Source: Fibrobacter sp. (GTDB taxonomy: Bacteria; Fibrobacterota; Fibrobacteria; Fibrobacterales; Fibrobacteraceae). From it: 64,000 bases of DNA. Shown piece after piece: positions 44,588 through 53,310 of this stretch (positions within the stretch are counted from its first letter, which is position 1; every line of letters begins with the position of its first letter). The notes under the pieces are model-generated. The model was not told the origin of the DNA. It searched no databases and saw only the letters and a program-made list of their open reading frames with translations. The stretch spans positions 1 to 64,000 of the forward strand of contig JAKSIH010000011.1 in assembly GCA_024398935.1 (NCBI GenBank), read 5' to 3'. A program made the position numbers and the translations under genes.

Positions 44588-45691
44588 ATGAGCCAGAAAA
44601 CAGTTTGCTTCTATCCGTCCAATCAAAAAAGAACAAACCATTTTTTGTTCAACCTTTCGAATCTTCTGGAGACTTCGGGCCAATTTAGGTGTGTGGGCTA
44701 CAAGGAAATCCAGAAGGAAAATCCGAAACAGTTGTTTAAGGCGGATGTCTACCATATCAACTGGTTTGACCAGAGCAAGGATGTAGTTTCCTTCTTGAAG
44801 CGTGTCTATTTTTTGGTTGCTCTCAAACTGCGGGGCAAGAGAATTGTGTGGACGATCCATAACATCGTGTCCCATGCCAAGACTCCCTTTTACAACAAGA
44901 TCCTCTTTAAGCTTCTGGCAAAATTTTCAAATGTCATCCATGTGATGTGCAAGGACACGGTATCCATTGCCAAGCTGGAAAAATATGCGGACAAGGTGAA
45001 GTTGGTTCCCCATGGGGATTATTACGGTTCCTATCCGGAGAGCGACCTTGATGTCCATGACCGTTACAGCGTTGAAAAATCCCGTCCGATTTTTCTGTTT
45101 TCGGGAGCTATTCAGCCTTATAAGAATATTGAAGTTCTGGTGAAGGCTTTCAAGAAAACTTTTGGTTCTTCCGAACCTGTTTCTGGGGAGTCCTGTCCCG
45201 AATCGGGAGCCTGCCCGAAGCCTGTGCTTTTGATCTGCGGCAAGGTGGAGCCGGAACCCTATAAGGATTCGATCCAGCAGCTGATTGCCGGGGCGGAAAA
45301 TGTGAAATTCGATCCTGGATTTATTCCCGACGATTTGCTTGCCGCCTACATCAAGTCTGCCGGCGTGCTTACGGTTCCCTACAGCTATCGCTCCTCCCTG
45401 AATTCGGGAACGGTCCCGCTGGCCTTCTCCTACGGGAAGACCTTGATCTGTCCGGATATTGCCTGCGTGAAGGATATCTGCGAAAAGACCGATTGTCTGT
45501 ACAGCTACCATTATGAGACGGAAGAGGAACATGCGGAGGTCCTTTCCCGGAAAATGATGGAGGCCTATAGGGACCTGCTGGACGGAAAAATTGCTGAAAA
45601 GGAAAAACTGGCGGTAGAGTATATGGCCGGAAATTCCTGGAAGGCCCATGAGAAGGAATGGCTGTCCCTGTATGGAGCTGAATCATGCTGA
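44588..45691 (+). CDS. GT4-like glycosyltransferase
   Basis: A 367-residue GT-B type enzyme. The N-terminal half has ADVYHINWFDQSKD and RIVWTIHNIVSH, the acceptor-domain pattern of beta-mannosyl or glucuronosyl transferases such as GumK relatives. The C-terminal half has FLFSGAIQPYKNIEVLVKAF and LLICGKVEPEPY, with a short unusual insertion rich in Ser, Glu and Pro near residue 200 (SSEPVSGES). It sits eight bases after the previous GT2 gene and overlaps the next by seven bases. Donor and linkage are unknown. Confidence 0.85.
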   Translation: MSQKTVCFYPSNQKRTNHFLFNLSNLLETSGQFRCVGYKEIQKENPKQLFKADVYHINWFDQSKDVVSFLKRVYFLVALKLRGKRIVWTIHNIVSHAKTPFYNKILFKLLAKFSNVIHVMCKDTVSIAKLEKYADKVKLVPHGDYYGSYPESDLDVHDRYSVEKSRPIFLFSGAIQPYKNIEVLVKAFKKTFGSSEPVSGESCPESGACPKPVLLICGKVEPEPYKDSIQQLIAGAENVKFDPGFIPDDLLAAYIKSAGVLTVPYSYRSSLNSGTVPLAFSYGKTLICPDIACVKDICEKTDCLYSYHYETEEEHAEVLSRKMMEAYRDLLDGKIAEKEKLAVEYMAGNSWKAHEKEWLSLYGAESC

Positions 45692-46632
45692 CCTTCATTC
45701 TCCTGGACTATAAATCTGCAGAGGCGACTTTAAAGTGCGTCTCCCACTTTATCGAGAAATGCCGAAAGACTCCCGATGAAATTTCCTTCGTGATGGTGGA
45801 CAACAGCGTCGATGATGAAAACTTTGGCAAGCTGTCCAAGGGTTTTCAGACGGTAGCAAGTCTGACATACGAAGGTTCTATTCTGGAAGAAAAAAGCGAA
45901 AATGGCTATCGGATTTTCCTGTGGAAAAATTTGGAAAATGCCGGATACGCCCGCGGAAACAATGCCGGTGCAAAAATCGCGGCCCAGTTCCTGAAAAGCG
46001 ACTATCTGCTTTTCTCCAACAACGACTTGCTGATCCTGGATGATTTTTTAGATGTTGACGCCCTAATCGAGGAATCGAGGAAGCCGAAGGTGGCCATTGT
46101 GGGGCCGTCCATCGTAGGGCGTGATGGAAAACCCCAGAATCCCTACTTTGAAAAGTCCTTTTTCCTGCGCTGGGGTCTTGAAAATCTCTGTTATCCCTTC
46201 GCCCGTTTCCTTCCCAAAAAGTGGACCTCCGGAGACCTGCAGGAAACCTTTGAAAGGAATCCGGTGTTTAGGGTGATGGGTTCGTTCTTCCTGATTCGCC
46301 GGGAACTCTTTGAAGAAGTGGACTGCTTCGATCCCAATACGTTCCTGTTTGCAGAAGAGCTGATCCTTTCCAGGAAACTTCACGACAGGGGATATGTGAC
46401 CCATTATGTTCCCTCGGTACATTTGCTTCACAATCACTCTGAAATCATTAACAAAAAGTTTGATTTTTCAAAACGCCTCATGATCCGCTTTAATTCTGAA
46501 TCCTATTATTATAGGAACTATGCCGGAGTTGGGGCATTTCAAGTTTTTGCAGTCCGCTTGATTTTAAAATCTTATATATTGAGAAAGAAGTTGTTTAAGA
46601 AGGTGAAGAATCTTTTGAAGGGCTCTAAGTAG
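45685..46632 (+). CDS. GT2-type (rhamnosyltransferase-like) glycosyltransferase
   Basis: A 315-residue GT-A protein of the WbbL/rhamnosyltransferase-like group: FILLDYKSAEATLKCV, MVDNSVDDEN, ENAGYARGNN (the NxGfaxgnN motif), LFSNNDLLI as the DxD-equivalent, and the downstream FAEELILSRKL. The C-terminal 50 residues are basic and aromatic, typical of peripheral membrane attachment. It overlaps the previous gene by seven bases, and the next GT2 gene starts six bases after its stop. Confidence 0.9.
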   Translation: MLTFILLDYKSAEATLKCVSHFIEKCRKTPDEISFVMVDNSVDDENFGKLSKGFQTVASLTYEGSILEEKSENGYRIFLWKNLENAGYARGNNAGAKIAAQFLKSDYLLFSNNDLLILDDFLDVDALIEESRKPKVAIVGPSIVGRDGKPQNPYFEKSFFLRWGLENLCYPFARFLPKKWTSGDLQETFERNPVFRVMGSFFLIRRELFEEVDCFDPNTFLFAEELILSRKLHDRGYVTHYVPSVHLLHNHSEIINKKFDFSKRLMIRFNSESYYYRNYAGVGAFQVFAVRLILKSYILRKKLFKKVKNLLKGSK

Positions 46633-46638
46633 GTTTTT

Positions 46639-47742
46639 ATGAGTGCTGTGGTTTCTGTTGTTATTCCTGTCCATAACGGTGAGAAGTATCTGAGGGAATG
46701 CCTGGATACCGTGGTGGGGCAGACTCTGAAGGAACTGGAAATCATTTGCGTCAACGACGGAAGCACCGACGGCTCCCTTGCTATTCTGGAAGAATACGCC
46801 GCTCGCGATGCCCGTGTGAAAATTGTTTCCCAGGAAGCGTCTAACGCGGGGCACGCCCGTAACACGGGACTTGCAGAAACTACAGGAAAATATCTTTCTT
46901 TCCTGGATGCGGATGACTGGTTTGAACTGGATATGCTACAGTCCATGGTCTCGCTTGCGAAAGAGACGGATGCGGATGTTGTCTTTTGCAAGGCGGCAAC
47001 CTTCAACCAGAAAACCGGAGTGCAGTCCACCAAGTCTTTCTCCCTGAAGGAACGGCTAGTGCCCAAGGGAAAGGTATTTTCCTTTGCGGACATTCGCGAA
47101 GACGCTTTTCAGTTTTGTAGGACCGCTGCCTGGGATAAACTGTACAAGGCCTCCTTCGTCAAGGCGGAAGGCTTGCAGTTCCAGGAACAGCCCCGCATGA
47201 ATGACTGCTTTTTCTCTACCATGGCTAATGTCCGTGCTAGGAAAATGGCGGTGTGCAACAAGACCTTCATTCACTACCGCATTAACACGGGGACTTCCAT
47301 TACGTCGATTTCTCCGGACATCGCCTATCCCTGCACGTTGAACACTTTCGGCAAGCTGCAGAAGGCCATGCGTCCCGAGGAACTTTCCCTGGTGGAAAAA
47401 TCCTGGAAAAACTTTGTCCTGAAGAATGTGGTGAACGAAATCGCCACCTTCTCGGAAGATATTGCCTACAGGTATTACACCCTGTTGAAGCAAAATGATT
47501 TTGGCCTGAAGGGAATGAAGGGCTCTGAAATTTATGACCGATTCCTCTACCACATGTACGACAAATATCTGGATAAGGACTGGACGGAGGAATCTTTCAA
47601 GGTCGCCTTTGCGGATTACCTGAAGGAATATCGCGCAAAGAAAAAGCAGGCCAACTGGAAAAAGTCTCTCGGCGGTTTAGTCTGCCTCCTGCGTTCCCAT
47701 AGTTTAGCAAGCCTGCTTCGACAGTTCAGAAACTCACGGTAG
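46639..47742 (+). CDS. GT2-type glycosyltransferase
   Basis: A 367-residue GT-A enzyme with a textbook family 2 N-terminus: VSVVIPVHNGEKYLRECLDT, CVNDGSTDGS, GHARNTGL and SFLDADDWFE. The C-terminal 170 residues are variable and helical, ending in a basic Leu-rich stretch that may bind the membrane. AGG lies eight bases before the ATG. It is the last of six glycosyltransferases in the operon; a PL8-like lyase follows three bases after the stop. Confidence 0.93.
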   Translation: MSAVVSVVIPVHNGEKYLRECLDTVVGQTLKELEIICVNDGSTDGSLAILEEYAARDARVKIVSQEASNAGHARNTGLAETTGKYLSFLDADDWFELDMLQSMVSLAKETDADVVFCKAATFNQKTGVQSTKSFSLKERLVPKGKVFSFADIREDAFQFCRTAAWDKLYKASFVKAEGLQFQEQPRMNDCFFSTMANVRARKMAVCNKTFIHYRINTGTSITSISPDIAYPCTLNTFGKLQKAMRPEELSLVEKSWKNFVLKNVVNEIATFSEDIAYRYYTLLKQNDFGLKGMKGSEIYDRFLYHMYDKYLDKDWTEESFKVAFADYLKEYRAKKKQANWKKSLGGLVCLLRSHSLASLLRQFRNSR

Positions 47743-47745
47743 GAA

Positions 47746-49680
47746 ATGATGATTTGCAATAGACTGATTCTCGCTATTTTCCTGGCGGTGTCCTGTTCTA
47801 TGGCAAATTTCCTGGATACCCTTTTCTTTCGGCTGAAAGTGGATTATTCCTCGGAGGTTTCCGAGAAAGATGTTTCAGCTCTGTTGCTTGAGCAACGCCT
47901 TGACGGAACATGGCCTGGTCCTGAGTACCATAAGAAGGGGCACACGCCTATAGAGCATCTGAAAAAGGCTAGGACGTTGGCGGAATCCTACGAACATTCC
48001 TGCATGGATTCCTCTGAAGGGAAAAACGCTTCGGAACTAGAGCGCTGTGGCGTCGTAAGGGCAGCCCTGGAAAAGTCGCTGTATTACTGGTTTATCCGTA
48101 GGAATGATTTTGTAAGCGATAACTGGTGGATGAATGAAATTGGAATTCCCAGAGAACTAGCTACCATTGCATTCTTGACTTGGAATGAAATTTCCGTCTC
48201 GTTGAGACCTTTGATGATTGAATCCTTTCCGCAGGAGCCTAGCGGGAATGGTGCAAACCGAACATGGATTTCTGAACTGGTTGTAGTCCGAGGTATTCTT
48301 GAAGGTAGGGATTCCCTAGTGCGTCGGGGGTTGAGAACCATCGAGGAAACTATGAAGGTGACGGGTCAGGAGGGGCATCAAAGGGATCATTCCTATTTTA
48401 TGCATGGAAACCTTCTGTATAACGGTGGATACGGAAAAATCGCCTTGTCTATTGCTGCAAGATGGGCCGCTCTCTGCCGGGGCACACCTTATGCCTTTGA
48501 TCGCGAAAACATCACTGCCATGACGGACCTTGCCCTGGAGGGAAACCGCTGGATGATGTGGAGGGGGATGGTGGACCCCATGGTCCTGGGTCGTGAAATT
48601 TCCCGCAGGGGCGGCAATAAGGAAGCCTCTGCCTATGGGCGCATCATCGACAATTTACTGCAGGTCGATTCTTCCCGCGGGTCCGAATACCGCGCCTGGC
48701 GTGGGGAAATTTCTGGAGAAAATCACCTGTCGGGTTGCCGTTACTTTGAACGGGGACAGCTGATGGTCTGCCGCAGTGGGGAATATTTCGTATCTCTCAG
48801 GATGTCCTCGAAAAATACCGTTGGCAGTGAAAGCATCAACCGGGAAAATCGAAAGGGGTTCTGGCTTGGTGCGGGTGTACTTTCGGTTTACCGCCATCCC
48901 GATGATTTCAGGAATATCTATCCCCTGTGGAACTGGGGAATGCTTCCTGGCGTTACGTCGTCTGGCGACGGAACGCAAAATGAAAAGCGGGTGACGAACA
49001 GAAGTGAAATGGTAAACGGCCTGACGGATGGTTCTGACGGTGTTGCGACCATGATGCTTGACTATGGAAGCGTGACCGCACGGAAGGTCTGGATTTTTCT
49101 GGAGGGGACTGTAGTGGCCCTCGGAAACGGGATTGCGGAAACCTCGGGAAAGGAAACTTTTACGACGGTGGACCAGCGGCTAGTTCATTCCGAGGTGATT
49201 GTAGAACATGGGAACGGACTGGTCGAGACGCTTCCCGAGAACAAGGCTGTTGTATCCCGGAGACTCTGGCACGATGAAATTGCATACACCGACCTGGATG
49301 GCAATGGGTTTTCGGCAGTGTTCCTCCCGCAGGCTGGAAACTGGAAAAGTATAGGGACCGAGAAGGCCGAGGAGTCTGCAAAGGTCCTGAAAATCTGGGA
49401 AAGTCACGGTCGGAATCCCCGCGCGGCATCTTACGCCTATCAGGTGGATCTGCCTGTGCCCCGGGAGAAATTCCGCGGGGGAATGCCGGAGAAGGTCCGT
49501 GTCCTCCAGAATGATTCCGTCGCGCAAGTTGTTTACGATGAACGCCGTGGTGTGTTTGCGGGCTCGATTAACGCTTCCGTCGACATCACATTCCAGAATG
49601 AAAAATTATCCTTTGAAAGCCCCTGCGTTTTTATTCAAAAAGATGGTGCAAGAAAAGTTAAGAAGCTGACGTCTTCCTAG
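47746..49680 (+). CDS. PL8-like polysaccharide lyase, secreted
   Basis: A 644-residue protein with a signal peptide (ILAIFLAVSCSMA). The alpha-toroid part has NWWMNEIGIPRELA, DHSYFMHGNLLYNGGYGKI with the His and Tyr expected for catalysis, and REISRRGGNKEAS with the conserved Arg. This is the order seen in polysaccharide lyase family 8 (hyaluronan, chondroitin and xanthan lyases). The C-terminal half is beta-sandwich. Family enzymes cut next to uronic acids by beta-elimination in the periplasm or outside. It starts at ATG 47746 or, with better spacing to TAGGA, at 47749. It is the last gene of the operon and the second lyase-family gene in it. Length is shorter than many PL8 enzymes (700-800). 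Confidence 0.82.
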   Translation: MMICNRLILAIFLAVSCSMANFLDTLFFRLKVDYSSEVSEKDVSALLLEQRLDGTWPGPEYHKKGHTPIEHLKKARTLAESYEHSCMDSSEGKNASELERCGVVRAALEKSLYYWFIRRNDFVSDNWWMNEIGIPRELATIAFLTWNEISVSLRPLMIESFPQEPSGNGANRTWISELVVVRGILEGRDSLVRRGLRTIEETMKVTGQEGHQRDHSYFMHGNLLYNGGYGKIALSIAARWAALCRGTPYAFDRENITAMTDLALEGNRWMMWRGMVDPMVLGREISRRGGNKEASAYGRIIDNLLQVDSSRGSEYRAWRGEISGENHLSGCRYFERGQLMVCRSGEYFVSLRMSSKNTVGSESINRENRKGFWLGAGVLSVYRHPDDFRNIYPLWNWGMLPGVTSSGDGTQNEKRVTNRSEMVNGLTDGSDGVATMMLDYGSVTARKVWIFLEGTVVALGNGIAETSGKETFTTVDQRLVHSEVIVEHGNGLVETLPENKAVVSRRLWHDEIAYTDLDGNGFSAVFLPQAGNWKSIGTEKAEESAKVLKIWESHGRNPRAASYAYQVDLPVPREKFRGGMPEKVRVLQNDSVAQVVYDERRGVFAGSINASVDITFQNEKLSFESPCVFIQKDGARKVKKLTSS

Positions 49681-49760
49681 AAAGCGTTATTTGCCAATAG
49701 CGATATGGAATTGCAACCAGAATCATAAAGACGAAGCAGATTACCGTATAAAGAATGGAC

Positions 49761-51035
49761 TTATTTATTGCTAGGAAAGAAAAAATCCTTAATGCGCTGG
49801 GTGGCGTTTGCATCAATATCCTTGATGAAAAGTTGACGTAAAAACTGACGCTTTTGCTTTTCGGGGTCTTTCCCCCCGGAAATTTCACGGATGGCGTTTT
49901 GCAGGCCGCTCATATCATAGGTCATGTGACCTGCACAGACAGACTCAATGGGCTCGATAAAGAACCCGCGGGTTGCCCTGTATTGTTCTATATCGTAGAA
50001 ATAGTAGATGATGGGACGGTCCAGGTACAAAAAATCGTAGACAGTGGTGGTGTAGTCCGTAATGATGCTGTCTGAAATGCAAAGCAGGGGATTGAGGCTT
50101 GTCTTGATGCTCTTGGCCAAATCCTTGTAGAAGAGAACATGCTTGCTTGCTTCCTTGGAAATGACGGAAGTCTGGGCATCCTGAATGGGATGGACCTTGG
50201 CGATGATCAGCGTTTCCGTTTCTGCCAGAGTCTTTTCTAGACTTTCCAGTTCTTCGGGTGTGACATGCCCCCAGATGGAGCGCGTGGTTGCCTTGGAAGC
50301 GTCGAAGAATTCACGGACGGAATTTTCGTAGTCCCTGTGGGTGGGCACGTAGGTAATGAGGTGCTTGAACTTGAAACCGACCAGTTCTTCGATTTGTTGT
50401 CTTAGGTCGGAGTGGTCCTTAAAGAGTATGTCGTTACGCGGGAATCCCAGGGAGAGAAAGTTGGAGTAGAAATGGCAGTTGTCTAAGGCGATAAACTTGG
50501 AGCTAATATCCGAGATGGAGAGGTGATAGTCATAAAGACGGTGCATCTCCTCCTGTTCTTTCAGCATCTTTTCGTAACCGCCGTGGTTGTCCCAGCGGTG
50601 AAATTCATTCTTGATGAGTCCGCCAAAATAGTTGAGGCAGATAATTCTTTGGTTTGGAGCTCTGTACTGAATGCGGGTATAATCGGAATCCGTAAATACG
50701 GTATAGCACCTGGAAATGGCCAGTCGGGTTCCCTTATGGTCCCTGAAACGGACGAAACGGATTCGCTCCGGATGAAAATCCTTGCAGTAGTCCTTGTAGG
50801 ATTGTAGCCTTTCGTCCTGGTAATAGAGAACATAGAACTGGTAGTCGTTGAATCTTTCATCGCGGACCATATCGTTGAAAAGACAGAGAACATTGTCGGA
50901 TTCACCGTTCAGGATGTCGTAACCGTCCAGGCGGCAGTTTTCGTGAGGGTAGAAGAATACGGCCTTCGGATTCTTTTTCGTTACCTTGTTCTTGAAACGC
51001 TTTACAGCCAATTTTAAGTTGTCAATGAGTTTCAT
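49761..51035 (-). CDS. CDP-glycerol glycerophosphotransferase family protein (TagB/TagF-like)
   Basis: A 424-residue GT-B-like enzyme without a signal peptide. The C-terminal part has the family signature: ITYVPTHRD, AKVHP (His probably catalytic), ISDSIITDYTTTVYDF, then RPIIYYFYDIEQYRATRGFF. Family members transfer glycerol-phosphate from CDP-glycerol when priming or polymerising teichoic acid; others transfer ribitol phosphate. It is the last gene of the minus-strand operon and its start overlaps the flippase stop by 14 bases. Together with the cytidylyltransferase of the same operon it implies a CDP-polyol donor. The actual donor could be a modified glycerol. Confidence 0.88.
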   Translation of the reverse strand: MKLIDNLKLAVKRFKNKVTKKNPKAVFFYPHENCRLDGYDILNGESDNVLCLFNDMVRDERFNDYQFYVLYYQDERLQSYKDYCKDFHPERIRFVRFRDHKGTRLAISRCYTVFTDSDYTRIQYRAPNQRIICLNYFGGLIKNEFHRWDNHGGYEKMLKEQEEMHRLYDYHLSISDISSKFIALDNCHFYSNFLSLGFPRNDILFKDHSDLRQQIEELVGFKFKHLITYVPTHRDYENSVREFFDASKATTRSIWGHVTPEELESLEKTLAETETLIIAKVHPIQDAQTSVISKEASKHVLFYKDLAKSIKTSLNPLLCISDSIITDYTTTVYDFLYLDRPIIYYFYDIEQYRATRGFFIEPIESVCAGHMTYDMSGLQNAIREISGGKDPEKQKRQFLRQLFIKDIDANATQRIKDFFFPSNK

Positions 51036-52473
51036 TTTTCTTCTTCTTGATTTTAGCCTTGAACAGTTCCAGCAATTCCTGCATGTCGGGGTTCTTGCGG
51101 AGCAGCAACCAGTAGAGGAATAGCGAAAGGCTTGCTCCGAGAATGATGGTTACAAGATGGGGTAGTTCCCAATAGGTCAGGAGGTAGGCTGGAATACAGG
51201 CGATAATGCAGCGCACCAGGTAAGGGGAGAAATCCTTTACCTGCTGGACATATCCCAGGTGGAAAAGTTTCCCTGTATAGTAGGTGTTGATGAACACGGC
51301 AATCTGGTTATATAGCAGTTTGGACAGGCAGATGGCAAGGACTCCGTAGGGAATGGCGCAGAGCAGAATCCCGATGGAGATGGTCTTCTTGATGATTTCC
51401 AACTTCAGGAATAAATCGGAACGTCCCTTGACTTTGAGCAGGTTCAGGTTAATGGTGCTGAGATGGTCGAACATACTGGAAAATGCGAAGGCGTGCAGGT
51501 AGATGACTGCTTCTGACCACTTGTCCGTAAGGCAGAGCAGGATGATGGGTTCCGCCAGGGCGCAGAGAATACCCGAGATAATAAAAATGCTCAGGGAGGT
51601 GATGCGAATGTACTTGCGGTAGACGCGGACCAGCTGTTCTTCGTCATCCTGGATTTTTGCAAGGATGGGGTAAGTGACGGTCTGCAGCACTCCGTTGATT
51701 GTATTGCCAGGCAGGTCCGCGAAGTGGGAACCGCGGGAGTAGAAACCTAGGTCCTTTGCGGAGTAGAACTTGCCGATGGCGAAGGTGGTCATGTTTCTGT
51801 AAATCGTATGCAGAAGTCCGGCGGCAAGGAGACGGCTGCCGAAGGAGCCCAGGCGCTTGAAGGATTCCTTGCTGAAGCCCGCTCTTGGATACCAGCGACA
51901 GATGTAACAGATGAAAACCAGGTTGATGACGGCTGCGATGATTTGCTGATAGACCAGAGCCCAGACACCGAATCCTGTATAGGCAAATGCAACACCGCTA
52001 ATGCCGCCAATGAGGGTTGCGCTTACTTTGCGTTTTGCCAGGGATTTGAAATCCAGCTTGATGTTCAGCATGGAAACCTGGACCGCCATGATGGCGTTGA
52101 TGACCAAGGTTCCCGCTTGAACTCTAAGGATGGGGCAGAGAATAGGAATCTTGAAAAAGTCTGCTACCCAGGGCGCTGCAAAGAACAGCGATATATAGAC
52201 TGTAACAGAGATGGCCAGGTTGAAGTAAAAGACCGTGCTGAAGTCTTTTTCCGTAGGGTCCTTGGTACGGATCAGGGCGGAACTGAAACCGCTGTCGATG
52301 AACGCCTGGGAAATTTCAAAGAAAATGGCCAGCAGTCCAATTGTTCCATAATCCGAGGGGAGCAGCAGGCGGGCCATGACTACGCCAAGCAGGAACTGGA
52401 TTCCCTGTACGGAAATCCTTTCGATGAAGTTCCACTTGGAACCGCTAATCGTCTGCTGCTTGATGGAGGCCAT
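51022..52473 (-). CDS. Wzx-like polysaccharide flippase
   Basis: A 483-residue inner membrane protein with about 12 to 14 hydrophobic segments. The N-terminus SGSKWNFIERISVQGIQFLLG and MARLLLPSDYGTIGL are hallmarks of the RfbX/WzxC-type polysaccharide exporters, as is the SRGSHFADLPGNTINGVLQTV segment. It flips lipid-linked glycan units across the inner membrane. It lies nine bases after licD. The C-terminus is a short basic stretch (KIKKKKN). It may serve this operon, the convergent exopolysaccharide operon, or both, since that operon has a polymerase but no flippase. Confidence 0.92.
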   Translation of the reverse strand: MASIKQQTISGSKWNFIERISVQGIQFLLGVVMARLLLPSDYGTIGLLAIFFEISQAFIDSGFSSALIRTKDPTEKDFSTVFYFNLAISVTVYISLFFAAPWVADFFKIPILCPILRVQAGTLVINAIMAVQVSMLNIKLDFKSLAKRKVSATLIGGISGVAFAYTGFGVWALVYQQIIAAVINLVFICYICRWYPRAGFSKESFKRLGSFGSRLLAAGLLHTIYRNMTTFAIGKFYSAKDLGFYSRGSHFADLPGNTINGVLQTVTYPILAKIQDDEEQLVRVYRKYIRITSLSIFIISGILCALAEPIILLCLTDKWSEAVIYLHAFAFSSMFDHLSTINLNLLKVKGRSDLFLKLEIIKKTISIGILLCAIPYGVLAICLSKLLYNQIAVFINTYYTGKLFHLGYVQQVKDFSPYLVRCIIACIPAYLLTYWELPHLVTIILGASLSLFLYWLLLRKNPDMQELLELFKAKIKKKKNETH

Positions 52474-52482
52474 GGGCTTTGC

Positions 52483-53310
52483 CTAACGGTTCTTCCAGTA
52501 GAACTTGATAAAGGACTGGTGGGGTTCCCGCTGGTCCTCCGGAGGGAGTTGCATGTAGTCTCCATAGACGGCGCGGAGGTTTAGGTCGTAGTCTTTCATC
52601 ACGTAGAACTGAGCGTCCTCGAATTTCAGGAGCCGTCTTTCGTCAAAAGCACTTACGGGAATGTGCTCCACGGGACCGTTGTCCATGACGGCTAGCTGAG
52701 ACCAGTAGTTTGCGGTTTCAAAAGGAATCCTTCGGATTTTCTCGTTGTATTCCTTCTGCATGCGATGACCGCCTAGACCATTTTTTTGCCGCCACTTGTT
52801 GCGGAGCAGTTTCAACTTGTTCTTGAGTCCCTTGCAGTGCGAAATTCTCTTGAACTGAATTTTCTTGGGGATAATGCGTTCCCATTCCTGGTGCAGTTCC
52901 TTGTAGAGAGCTGCAAATTCCTGAGGGTCGTCAGGGACACCGTCCAGAGGGAACACGTCAATCCACACGCCTGCCGGCTGGGCAATCCAGTGACCGTTCT
53001 TTGCTATGGTTTCCCTGTTGTCGAACACGCGGGCATAGGCGATGAGGCTGTCGTACTTGCAGCCTTCTCCAAAGAAGGCCAACTGGAACTTTTCCGACTT
53101 GAAGGTCTTGATAAAACGCTCATAGTCGGGACGGGGCATGCAGATGTCGATGTCGTTATCCCAGGGAATAAAGCCCTGATGCCGTACGGCTCCAATCAAG
53201 GTCCCGTATGCCAAAGAATACCTGATGTTTTCCCTTTCGCAGAATTGGTGGACTTCCTTCAGGATGCCCAGGGAAAAATCGTGGAGTTCGTCGTTAGTCA
53301 GTTCCCGCAT
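52483..53310 (-). CDS. LicD family phosphotransferase
   Basis: A 275-residue protein of the LicD/fukutin-like nucleotidyltransferase fold. YGTLIGAVRHQGFIPWDNDIDI carries the GxxG(A)VRH motif and the metal-binding DxD (DNDID) at about residues 48-55; WIDVFPLDGVPDD follows as usual. LicD enzymes transfer phosphorylated head groups such as phosphocholine from CDP donors onto glycans. The ATG at 53310 shares bases with the stop of the aminotransferase gene (TAATG), which fixes the start; a long upstream open extension is discarded. The linked CDP-forming enzyme suggests the donor is made in the same operon. Confidence 0.92.
   Translation of the reverse strand: MRELTNDELHDFSLGILKEVHQFCERENIRYSLAYGTLIGAVRHQGFIPWDNDIDICMPRPDYERFIKTFKSEKFQLAFFGEGCKYDSLIAYARVFDNRETIAKNGHWIAQPAGVWIDVFPLDGVPDDPQEFAALYKELHQEWERIIPKKIQFKRISHCKGLKNKLKLLRNKWRQKNGLGGHRMQKEYNEKIRRIPFETANYWSQLAVMDNGPVEHIPVSAFDERRLLKFEDAQFYVMKDYDLNLRAVYGDYMQLPPEDQREPHQSFIKFYWKNR

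Noticed and set aside
49685-49702. Hairpin CGTTATT-TGCC-AATAGCG in the gap between the two convergent operons as a terminator
   Set aside because: The stem is short and AT-rich, with no T tract on either strand. The 80-base gap holds no convincing terminator.
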